Shown here: piece after piece, positions 1 to 6,729 of the stretch
Layout: the number at the start of each line of letters is the position of its first letter
How positions within the stretch are numbered: the first letter of the stretch is position 1
Assembly (NCBI RefSeq): GCF_001949145.1
Contig: NW_019091408.1
Location: 1,549,362-1,559,474, forward strand
Direction of reading: 5' to 3'
DNA length: 10,113 nucleotides
Source of the DNA: Acanthaster planci
Lineage: Eukaryota > Echinodermata > Asteroidea > Valvatida > Acanthasteridae
The notes under the pieces: model-generated
Database searches by the model: none
What the model saw: the letters and a program-made list of their open reading frames with translations, nothing else
Told to the model about the DNA's origin: nothing
Translations under genes and position numbers: made by a program

Positions 1-96
1 CCTCCACATTGCCCCACCTCCACTTTGCCCCACCTCCACATTACCCCATCTCCACTTTGCCCCATTTCCACATCGCCCCATTTCCACTTCGCCCTG
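1..96. repeat. 16-bp minisatellite, six units
   Basis: Six back-to-back 16-bp units start at 1, 17, 33, 49, 65 and 81. They follow the pattern YYTCCACWTTGCCCCA, and the last unit is degenerate and ends in CCTG. The units alternate between ACATT/ACATC and ACTTT/ACTTC, so the higher-order period is 32 bp. The array is cut by the window start and may extend upstream. Because 16 is not a multiple of 3, open frames through it are by-products of the repeat and not genes. Confidence 0.93.
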
Positions 97-274
97 TCCA
101 CGCTTGAGGGTGTTCAAGCACAAGCCTCTTCAAAAACTGGTCGGGAGAGGTGACCGACACCCCATTAGGCCCTATGACCGATCTAGTCCAAAATTCGTAA
201 AGAAGAAATTACTAACACTGCACTCAGTAGAATTACGTACATGTAGCTCAACGTATACTCCTTCGTCAATACAG

Positions 275-342
275 GGCCCTGAACTGATTGACAGTGATGA
301 TGAAGTTTATCCGGCATGTCCCGGGACATTCTCAGACATTAT
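275..342 (+). other. Protein-like window, candidate exon (unidentified)
   Basis: An acceptor-like sequence (TCGTCAATACAG) precedes an open stretch that begins GPELIDSDDEVYP and reaches a stop just after ATTATG. A donor-like GTAGGT overlaps the end (343-348). In copy 2 (1545-1609) the same window differs by one missing codon (GAA) and one Ala-to-Glu change, so the frame is kept. This could be an exon, a transposon-derived peptide or chance. The surrounding non-coding DNA is equally similar between the copies, so conservation alone proves nothing. No family is recognised. Confidence 0.15.
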
Positions 343-642
343 GTAGGTCTATGCTGGATTTTATGAGCTGAAATTGCACCGGTACGTGCGTTCACTACCT
401 ACGCAGGCCAACTATCCCCCAGGTTGCTATTTGGAGAACACTCGTCTTTCCCTCGTTTGGGGGAAACATGCATGTTGCCTCCACAAGCTTGAAGTTGTAC
501 GTTTTCCCTATCCGGATGAATTTTGACTTGACTCGCACATTAGGCCATGTAAAAAAATAATTTGTGATCATCCTTTGCCAATATTAAAGGGAGGGTGGGG
601 GAGGTTTTGTTTTTTTGGTAAGAAATGTCCACGTGTTTAAAT

Positions 643-816
643 GACGGCAAGTTTTTGTAAGGTACTAGTACAGTCGAACCCTGTTATTAAGACGTCCTTA
701 GACGGCAAGGTTTTGTAGGGTACTAATACAGTCGAACCCTGTTATTAAGACGTCCTTTGACGGCAAGGTTTTGTAGGGTACTAGTACAGTCGAACCCTGT
801 TATTAAGACGTCCTTT
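643..816 (+). repeat. 58-bp tandem repeat, three units
   Basis: Units start at 643, 701 and 759. Each begins GACGGCAAG, contains GTACTARTACAGTCGAACCC, and ends near AAGACGTCCTT. The three differ at only a few positions, which suggests recent local amplification. The equivalent site in copy 2 (from 1917) has a single unit. The core CAGTCGAACC after a TA dinucleotide, followed further on by TTATAACAGG in inverted sense to CCTGTTATTAA, resembles terminal sequences of short non-autonomous DNA transposons common in invertebrates. That family link is inference. Confidence 0.9.
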
Positions 817-1098
817 GGACTTGGTCTATTTACCTGGTTATAACAGGAACCTTGTATTTTTAGTATTAAAACCAGTGAAAAATAAAGACATGGGAATGCG
901 CTTATTCTCAGACTGATAAGTTTGGGATTGTTTCATGTGTAATTTTTCGCCGCGTTTTTACATTTTCCCCCGTTTTTTGGAAAATGAAAAAGAAATACAA
1001 AACTGGGTTGGAGGCATGCTGGAGAGTCAGGCAGGGAATGATCACCGATTTATTTTTACATGGCTTTACACAGACTCCTTTGTATGTAGCTTTTGCAG

Positions 1099-1185
1099 AC
1101 AGCCTGTCTGGTAGCTTACACCAACACATGTAAGTCTCATTCACATCTGCAAGAGTACCAGTCTGTCCATCTGTTCATGGAAAAC
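1099..1185 (+). other. Protein-like window in copy 1, candidate terminal exon (unidentified)
   Basis: A good acceptor-like sequence (GTAGCTTTTGCAG, ending at 1098) is followed by 29 sense codons beginning TACLVAYTNTCKSH and then a TGA at 1186-1188. The equivalent window of copy 2 (2236-2322) keeps the acceptor, the frame and the stop, with three visible residue changes. The minus strand is also open across the same segment. Nothing identifies a family, and no connecting exon or start codon is evident. This is the most conserved part of the tandem copies, so it may be only repeat sequence. Confidence 0.15.
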
Positions 1186-1294
1186 TGAGGACAAGTCGGG
1201 TTTAAGTTCAAGTTTTGGCTGTGGTGTGTATTTGTGTAACTTGTGCCCATTTTCTGGACTTCGTTGCTGGCACGACAAGTCTTGAGAGTGAGAG

Positions 1295-1295
1295 N
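1295..1295. other. Ambiguous base N at the copy 1 / copy 2 junction
   Basis: This is the only non-ACGT character in the window. It falls between the end of copy 1 (GAGAGTGAGAG) and the C-rich start of the copy 2 minisatellite (CCCCACCCCCACTTTG). It may mark a low-quality base or an artificial join between contigs or haplotypes. Confidence 0.97.
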
Positions 1296-1300
1296 CCCCA

Positions 1301-1380
1301 CCCCCACTTTGCCCCATCTCCACATTGCCCCATCTCCACTTTGCCCCATTTCCACATTGCCCCATTTCCACTTCACCCTG
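1301..1380. repeat. 16-bp minisatellite, five units
   Basis: Units start at 1301, 1317, 1333, 1349 and 1365. They have the same consensus and the same ACTTT/ACATT alternation as the array at the window start, and the same degenerate terminal unit ending CCTG. This array marks the start of the second large tandem copy. Confidence 0.92.
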
Positions 1381-2235
1381 TCCACGCTTGAGGGTGTTAC
1401 AAGCACAAGCCTCTTCAAAAACTGGTCGAGAGAGGTGACCGACACCCCATTAGTCCAAAATTCGTAAAGAAGAAATTACTAACGCTACATTCAGTAGAGC
1501 TACTACGTACATGTAGCTCAACGTATACTCCTTCGTTAATACAGGGCCCTGAACTGATTGACAGTGATGATGTTTATCCGGAATGTCCCGGGACATTCTC
1601 AGACATTATGTAGGTCTATGCTGGATTTAGTATGAGCTGAAATTGCACCGGTACGTGCGTTCACTACTTACGCAGGCCAACTATCCCCCAGGTTGCTATT
1701 TGGAGAAAACTCGTTTTTCCCTCGTTTAGGGGAAACATGCATGTTGCCTCCACAAGCTTGAAGTTGTACGTTTTCCCTATCCGGATGAATTTTGACTTGA
1801 CTCGCACATTAGGCCATGTAAAAAAATAATTGGTGATCATCCTTTGCCCATATTAAAGGGAGATTAGGGGGGAGGTTGGGGGGGGGTTGGTAAGAAATGT
1901 CCACATGTTTTGAAATGACGGCAAGTTTTTGTAGGGTACTAGTACAGTCGAACCCTGTTCAAGTATTAAGAGGTTCTTTGGACTTGATCTATTTGCCTGG
2001 TTATAACAGGAACCTCGTATTTTTAATATTAAAACCAGTGAAAAATAAAGACATTGGAATGCCCTTATTCTCAGACTTAAGGGTAGGCTTGGGATTGTTT
2101 CTTGTGTAATTTTTCCTCGTTTTTTGGAAAATAAAAACAAAACTGGGTCGGAGGCATGCTGGAGAGTCAGGCGGGGGATGACCACCAATTTATGTTTTTT
2201 ACATGGCTTTACACACACTTTTGTAGCTTTTGCAG

Positions 2236-2322
2236 ACAGCTTGTCTGGTAACTTACACCAACGCATCTAAGTCTCATTCACATCTGCAAGAGTACCAGTC
2301 TGTCCATCTGTTCATGGAAAAC
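2236..2322 (+). other. Protein-like window in copy 2, candidate terminal exon (unidentified)
   Basis: This is the counterpart of 1099-1185. The acceptor-like TTTTGCAG ends at 2235, 29 codons beginning TACLVTYTNASKSH follow, and TGA lies at 2323-2325. Two of the three visible differences from copy 1 (Thr-Cys to Ala-Ser) remove the cysteine, and a GT present in copy 1 (ACATGTAAGT) is lost here (GCATCTAAGT). The function is unknown, and it may be only repeat sequence. Confidence 0.14.
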
Positions 2323-2495
2323 TGAGGACAAGTCGGGGTTAAGTTCAAGTTTTGGCTGTGGTGTGTATTTGTGTAACTTGTGTCCATTTTCTGGACTTCG
2401 TTGCTGGCACGACAAGTCTTGAGAGTGAGACAGTCATCGCAACATTGTTCAGAAACATCATTCACATTCATGAGTCACGGTCTTTTCCTTCCTAG

Positions 2496-2563
2496 CCATA
2501 GAGTCACCAAGTTGTTCAAACAGGAGCGTTGGGCCTGCCTAGCTGATAGTGGTTCAGTCTATG
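2496..2563 (+). other. Candidate internal exon of an unidentified upstream gene
   Basis: This is a 68-nt stretch with a strong pyrimidine-rich acceptor (TCTTTTCCTTCCTAG, ending 2495) and a consensus donor (GTAAGC at 2564). The frame is open across it and reads HRVTKLFKQERWACL and on to SVY, a composition that looks more like protein than the surrounding DNA. It lies just outside the tandem repeats and about 3 kb upstream of the oxidase gene on the same strand. The oxidase has its own good start, so this would belong to another gene. No family is recognised, and no flanking exons are visible. Confidence 0.27.
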
Positions 2564-2630
2564 GTAAGCTTTTTCATGTTTTGGCCATCGTGGCCATGAT
2601 TTCCCTGAAGCCTATATGTACCCCCAGCAT

Positions 2631-2718
2631 TAGTCTGAGTAACTTGGACCCTACAAATCACCTTTTTTAAACATTTGGACATGGTTGGGCGATAGTAGGG
2701 TTCAAGTTACTCGGACTA
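2631..2718. repeat. Inverted repeat, 24-bp arms
   Basis: The left arm (2631-2654, starting TAGTCTGAGTAACTTGG) and right arm (2695-2718, ending CAAGTTACTCGGACTA) are reverse complements with two mismatches in 24 positions. The spacer is 40 nt. The transcript could form a long hairpin, or the arms could be ends of a small degenerate DNA element. No target-site duplication is obvious. Confidence 0.8.
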
Positions 2719-3082
2719 CCCAAGCACTGGTGCTTTCCAGCTACGGTGCTCAATCATGTCGATCAATCCAGTGGTCCCATATTCTAATGCGACAGACCCC
2801 ACACTTTGGGATAGCAAGAGCCTAAAGACCGCTCGCGAGACAATTCTCTCCTCAGAACCAGGGTTGATGATTTTTGTTTACATTTGTAAATAAAAGAATA
2901 ATGATAACTAAACTAGAAAAATTCGGATTTTTCTATTTAGGCCTCAGCCAAAGAATTAGTTTGTTTGTTTTTTCATTTAAATCAGATTTTAAGATTTTCA
3001 TAAAAACTGGAGACAATTTGGGTTAAGTGTGTATGTGTGTAGGCCTAGATGTTCCAGAAGAGATTCTGATTTAAATTGAGAA

Positions 3083-3109
3083 ATTTTAATCAAGTGGTTT
3101 GATTAAAAT
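3083..3109. repeat. Short perfect hairpin
   Basis: The arms ATTTTAATCAA (3083-3093) and TTGATTAAAAT (3099-3109) are perfect reverse complements around a GTGGT loop. The sequence is AT-rich and the structure may have no function. A similar GATTAAATCA motif recurs just upstream of the oxidase gene. Confidence 0.8.
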
Positions 3110-3140
3110 CACAAACCAGCATAAGCCCAGGTCACTTCAT

Positions 3141-3600
3141 GCTACACATGTACATGTATGTAGCACCTAGTTTCCCATGTACCCAGAGAGAACACAGTCC
3201 TGGTATACATGTACATGTAGGTTTTAACAATATTAGCGTTTACAGGAATTTATGTGCATGTACCAGGAAATCTTACCTAATAACGTGAAATATGCCACGT
3301 GTCACATGTACAGTTCATTTATTTACATTGTATTTTACATGATATGTACATGCAGGTGCAACGGCTGGTACATGTACATGTATTTTATCTTGCTCTTACA
3401 GTATGTGTGTATTTATGTTATAAAAGGTATTTACCTTTCCTGGATACTCACAACCATCATACTCAATAATTTCCGTCAATTAATCTCCTACACCAAAACT
3501 ACACGTACAAAGTACTTGTTTATTAAAAGAGGAGTTGTCAGCATCTGCACTACATGTACTTGAAAAGGTACAAATGTATACATGTATGTATGTTTCAGAA
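3141..3600. repeat. Cluster of ACATGT palindromes
   Basis: Exact ACATGTACATGT 12-mers lie at 3146-3157, 3207-3218 and 3370-3381. Many half units (ACATGTA, TGTACATG, CATGTATGTA) lie between and after them. The first sits in a near-perfect 24-nt palindrome at 3141-3164. A further exact 12-mer is at 4635-4646, and near copies are at 7560-7573 and 9092-9101. They are not in one register, so this is not a simple microsatellite. Confidence 0.8.
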
Positions 3601-4787
3601 GTTGTATGCAGTGTATAATTGTATAACATTCTCTAGGCTATCCCTTGTCTGTTCTGATTGGCTAAAAGTTTTGGTTTATTAACCGGGACTTGGTCATTCA
3701 TTAAAAGTGTGATGTGTGCATGAACAAATGGAATACATGTATATCACTGGTCCTCCACATAACAGTCATACAGACATAACAAAAATGTAATGTGTGTGAC
3801 CGTTATATTTTTCTTTATTCATAAAGTTCAAAAAAAGCAAATTCCTGTTTTATCTGAGTAATATCAAAGCTATATGAAACTTACTTATAATCATGATAAT
3901 ATAAAGTACATGTATGACCTCTTTGTTTGACAGTTAACCCTTTTTATTGAAACCTTTATGCATTTTTGTTGTAACGTGAGTAACGTGTGCTCTGCAACAA
4001 ATCACAGATTTGGCTAGACTCCCCTCCCCCCAAAAAAATAATTTTTGTTTCACTTCGTGATAAAATTAGTTGAAAATATTCCGAATAAAAATATTTGTTT
4101 CCTCACTTAATAAAAATTAACACAGCATGTTAACATTACATGGGAATTAAAAAACACCTTTGGGGTGAAATTCCCCAAGATGAGTCATTTTTTACAAGAA
4201 TCGACCTTTTTTAACATTTAAAACAAGTTTTACACTTTTTCTGCAAAACGATAACTTCAAAAATTTTATTACATGAATGAAATAATATTTATGCAGAGAT
4301 TGTTTGAAATTTTAGTGCTTCAGACTCATTTTCCTGAGAATTGCCTCTTCCTAGATGTTCATCTTACTAACAGTGCCCTCTCTTGTTTGGAAAAGCATGA
4401 TAAATTTGATTATCAAAGTGCACCTTCCTGTTGACTTACTAACTTCAAGAAGATTTCAGTTTTCGTGTACATGTGTGCGCAGAAAGTGGTAGAACAAATT
4501 GCATTGCATAAATCATGAAAAGAATCATTTACACATGCCATTCATGCAGAAAATCCAAAAGGCTTATTTAAATCAGAGCAAATCTGCTTGCATTGACCAC
4601 AAAATATCATGCCCACCCATGTGTTCTAATACATACATGTACATGTCATTCCCACTGCTCATCAATACTAGGAACTGAAGCGCTCACAGAAGGGATTTGC
4701 CATTTAAAATGTGCAAAACCTGCAAAAATTACAAATACATTGTACACCCTCTGTGTGACGTGGCTGGGTTGCTGCTTGGTTGGAAAG

Positions 4788-5303
4788 GTGGCTGCACCAG
4801 CCCTGGCACAATTCGGATTGAATTATCTAATAGAAGCCATACAACAAACAATCCACAGGTGACTTTGAGCGCTGCAAGTACAAGTGCCTTGTCGGCACAG
4901 TTGAAGGGCATATACTGTGTCTTCCTTGTTCTACCCTGGGGTACATGTATGTGTGTGTCTGGAATATTCTTGTCAGCGCGATCACTAAATTGCATATGAA
5001 TGTTAGATTACTCATGGTGATCCCAGGTGGATCTTGCTTGATTATTCTGCGATCCCTCGGAGTACTCTTTGTGATCCTGGTTGGATCTTGTTGGATTACT
5101 CTTGGTGATCCTAGGTGGATCTTGTTGGATTACTCTTTGTGATCCTAGGTGGATCTTGGTGGATTACTCTTGGTGATCCAGGTGGATCTTGGTGGATTAC
5201 TCTTGGTGATGTTACATGTAGGTGGATCTTGGTGGATTACTCTTTGTGATCCTAGGTCGATCATAGTGTATTACTCCTGGTGATTCTAGGTGGATCTAAT
5301 TGG
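4788..5303 (+). repeat. Complex repeat, copy A (upstream of oxidase exon 1)
   Basis: The stretch contains TTGGCACA/CTGGCACA, AGAAGCCATACAA, GCAAGTACA, GGGTACATGT, AATATTCTTGTCAGC and then GATTACTCATGGTGATCC, in that order. The same words occur in the same order in intron 1 of the oxidase gene (copy B), with moderate divergence. The last 300 bp are a 34-bp minisatellite. The open frames across 4593-5000 on both strands have no recognisable family and are best explained as repeat sequence. Confidence 0.8.
5006..5303. repeat. 34-bp minisatellite, array A
   Basis: About eight to nine units approximate GATTACTCTTGGTGATCC followed by TAGGTGGATCTTGGTG. Units vary by substitutions and small indels. 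One unit has TTACATGTAGG (5212-5222) where others have CCTAGG. It ends about 255 bp before the oxidase start codon, so it lies in or beside the promoter. Confidence 0.9.
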
Positions 5304-5371
5304 TACAGTGTACATGTATATCTTGGCAATCTTACAAGTAGGTAGGCGATCCTACACGTGATTTACACAAT

Positions 5372-5420
5372 AATCAATTGATTTGAATTGTGGATTAAAT
5401 CAGTGACTTGATTAAATCAA
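5372..5420. promoter_or_regulatory. AT-rich TAAT/ATTA motif cluster upstream of the oxidase
   Basis: The perfect palindrome AATCAATTGATT (5372-5383) is followed by two direct copies of GATTAAATCA (5393-5402 and 5410-5419) spaced 17 bp apart. TAAT/ATTA cores of this kind can bind homeodomain factors. The position, about 140-190 bp upstream of the start codon, makes a regulatory role possible. This is inferred from motif and position only. Confidence 0.3.
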
Positions 5421-5470
5421 TGTGATCTAAATTGGCCAGTCTGGCTCACAGAACCCCCCAATGATTCTGG

Positions 5471-5477
5471 TATATTA
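5471..5477 (+). promoter_or_regulatory. Possible TATA-like element
   Basis: TATATTA lies 82 bp upstream of the oxidase start codon, which would put transcription start near 5500 and give a 5' UTR of about 55-60 nt. An upstream non-coding exon cannot be excluded. AT-rich matches of this length are common by chance. Confidence 0.25.
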
Positions 5478-5558
5478 GATTATGCATGAATCATTAACTC
5501 TGCTGATATTGAAGTTTCCAGAACTTCAACTAGAAGACCGGGATTGTTCAAAATCAAC

Positions 5559-5695
5559 ATGGCATCAAAGCCAGTCTGTGTAGAGGACTTCGAACCATAC
5601 CTCAAGGCGAACGTGTCTGACTTCGTCTGGAGGTATTACAGATCGGGAGCTCATGGTGAACAGACACTGAGAGACAATCCACGGGCCTTTCAAAG
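5559..5695 (+). CDS. HAO1: (S)-2-hydroxyacid oxidase (HAO1/HAO2 family), coding exon 1
   Basis: This exon encodes the N-terminus of an FMN-dependent alpha-hydroxyacid oxidase. In animals these are peroxisomal enzymes that oxidise glycolate or longer 2-hydroxy acids to 2-oxo acids and make hydrogen peroxide. It gives residues 1-45 plus two bases of codon 46. From M1, CVEDFE matches the family's CINDYE, and YYRSGA (26-31) is the family signature, with Tyr26 at the position of the substrate-carboxylate Tyr (human Tyr26, spinach Tyr24). The numbering matches human HAO1 with no gap. The start is chosen because the ATG has A at -3 and G at +4 and gives the same N-terminal length as HAO1. The donor is AAAG/GTAGG; reading on gives an immediate TAG. 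The symbol marks the family: some residues resemble HAO2, so orthology is open. Confidence 0.92.
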
Positions 5696-5710
5696 GTAGG
5701 AGCCCTCTTT

Positions 5711-6380
5711 GTGGCTATGTAAACAAGGGCCTACATTGGCACAGTTCAGATGGCACTATCATTCTATAAAAGCCATACAAAATTATCACCTAAAGGTGAT
5801 CTTGATAGCAGCAAGTACAGGTGCCCAGCCGACGAAGTCGAAGGGGTATGCTGTTTCTGTCTTATTCTTCCTTGGGTACATGTGTGTGTCAAGAATATTC
5901 TTGTCAGCACAATGAATTGAATATAAACTTCAGATTACTCATGGTGATCCATGGGTGGATTTTGCTGAATTACTCTATAAACCTACATGTAGGTGGGTGT
6001 TCGTGTACTAGCCTTTGTGATCCTAGGTGGATCTTGGTGATCCTAGATGGATCTGGGTGAATTACTCTTGAGGATCCTACATGTAGGTGGATCTAGGTGC
6101 ATTTCTTTTGGTGATCTTAGGTGAGTTTTGGTGGTTTACTCGTTGTGATCCTAGGTGGATCGTTGATTTATTCCTTTTGGTGACCCTTGGTGGGTCTTAG
6201 TGGATTACTCTTGGTAATCCTAGGTAGATCTTGGTAAATTAATCTTTTGATCCTAGGTGGATTACTTTTGGTGATCCTACATGTAGGTGGATTACTCTCT
6301 GTGATCCTAGGTGGATCTTAGTTACTATTTGTGATCCAGGGTGAGTCTTGGTGAATTACTCTTGGCATTCCCAGGAAGTC
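5711..6380 (+). repeat. Complex repeat, copy B (inside intron 1)
   Basis: This repeats the word order of copy A in the same orientation: TTGGCACAGTTC, AAAGCCATACAA, GCAAGTACAGGTGCC, GGGTACATGT, AATATTCTTGTCAGCAC, GATTACTCATGGTGATCC. It starts within about 15 bp of the exon 1 donor. Divergence from copy A is clear and indels are frequent, so the duplication is not very recent, or the copies are members of a dispersed family. Confidence 0.8.
5933..6380. repeat. 34-bp minisatellite, array B
   Basis: About 13 degenerate units share the consensus of array A (GATTACTC, then TTGGTGATCC, then TAGGTGGATCTTGGTG). Three units have CCTACATGTAGG (5982-5993, 6076-6087, 6276-6287) where others have CCTAGG. 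Array B is longer and more diverged than array A. Confidence 0.9.
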
Positions 6381-6577
6381 TATTGAATTTGGGGCAATAG
6401 GTCACGGTCCCAATGACTAAAACAACATAAGCCTTGTCAGTGTTGAAGAATTATAGTAGTGTGATTTGGCATGGGATTACAGGACATTTGTGTTTGGTAA
6501 CTCTTCATTCTTATTTGTTTATTAAAAAAATACCAATATATGAAAGGCTGTGTTCTGGTTAATTTTCCTGGACAAAG

Positions 6578-6729
6578 GTATCGTCTTCGACCTCGATGTT
6601 TGAGAGACGTGTCTCAACGAGACACTAGCACCTCTATTCTTGGTCATCGGCTTGCGTTCCCCGTCGGGGTGTCTCCAACAGCCGCTCACTGCTTTGCACA
6701 CCGAGATGGAGAAGTTGCAACTGCCAAGG
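6578..6729 (+). CDS. HAO1: (S)-2-hydroxyacid oxidase, coding exon 2
   Basis: Exon 2 encodes residues 46-96 plus the first base of codon 97. The join restores R46 (AG+G) and continues YRLRPRCLRDVSQRDTSTS, matching RWKLYPRMLRNV in human HAO1. ILGHRLAFPVGVSPTA (66-81) is the early barrel segment that contributes to FMN binding, and AHRDGEVATA (86-95) matches AHVDGELAT. There is no indel against HAO1. PT followed by HC (79-84) is closer to the HAO2 pattern, while AHxDGE is HAO1-like, so the protein mixes features of both. The donor is AAGG/GTAAGC at 6730, phase 1. Reading past it gives a stop at once, which supports the splice. Confidence 0.92.

Larger units (their letters stand above)
1..1294 (+). 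repeat. Large tandem repeat unit, copy 1
   Basis: This is the first of two head-to-tail copies. The order is the 16-bp minisatellite, then a unique-looking stretch that includes TCCACGCTTGAGGGTGTT (near 97-115), then a 58-bp subrepeat array, then a 3' segment ending in CTTGAGAGTGAGAG. The matching segment downstream starts 1284 bp later at its beginning and 1137 bp later at its end. Most of that 147-bp difference comes from the extra 58-bp subunits and an 18-bp stretch near 164-182 that copy 2 lacks. By eye identity is well above 90%, and the last 150 bp differ at about two positions. I do not recognise a transposase or reverse transcriptase in it. Confidence 0.88.
1296..2430 (+). repeat. Large tandem repeat unit, copy 2
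   Basis: This is a second copy of the block at 1-1294 in the same orientation. Relative to copy 1 it lacks about 18 bp after CCCCATTAG (near 1454), lacks one GAA codon-sized triplet near 1570, has a G-rich run (1865-1888) in place of the T-rich run at 604-617, and has one 58-bp subunit instead of three. It ends at CTTGAGAGTGAGA (about 2430), after which the sequence is unrelated to copy 1. The ordinary non-coding remainder shows no gene that I can support. Confidence 0.88.
2719..4787. other. AT-rich non-coding stretch
   Basis: No gene is supported here. Open frames are short, low in complexity and rich in Tyr, Cys and Met codons derived from ACATGT repeats. An 11-bp inverted pair (2975-2985 with 3066-3076), an 11-bp-arm hairpin with a 5-nt loop (3083-3109), and ACATGT palindromes between 3141 and 3600 can be seen. 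Short homopurine or homopyrimidine runs occur near 4021-4042. A possible poly(A) signal-like AAATAAA at 2888-2894 has no supported upstream gene. Confidence 0.6.
5696..6577 (+). other. Intron 1 of the oxidase gene
   Basis: This is an 882-bp phase-2 GT-AG intron. It is filled mostly by repeat copy B and its long 34-bp minisatellite. The acceptor is TTTTCCTGGACAAAG/G with a short pyrimidine tract. No other gene is visible. Confidence 0.88.

Noticed and set aside
1137-1467. Open frames in several phases through Trp/Gly-rich or Pro/His/Leu-rich sequence
   Set aside because: Translation of the 16-bp minisatellite produces these in every phase, and the N at 1295 also falls inside them.
3252-3563. 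103-codon open frame rich in Tyr, Cys, Met and Ile
   Set aside because: Its composition comes from ACATGT palindromes and AT-rich sequence, and no domain or splice context supports it.
4593-4999. Overlapping open frames of 80-100 codons on both strands
   Set aside because: They lie in complex repeat copy A, overlap each other in several frames, have no recognisable domain, and the matching copy in intron 1 does not keep the same frames.
5006-5303. 34-bp repeats considered as a CRISPR array
   Set aside because: Units are directly adjacent and degenerate with no unique spacers, and the context is an intron-bearing eukaryotic gene.
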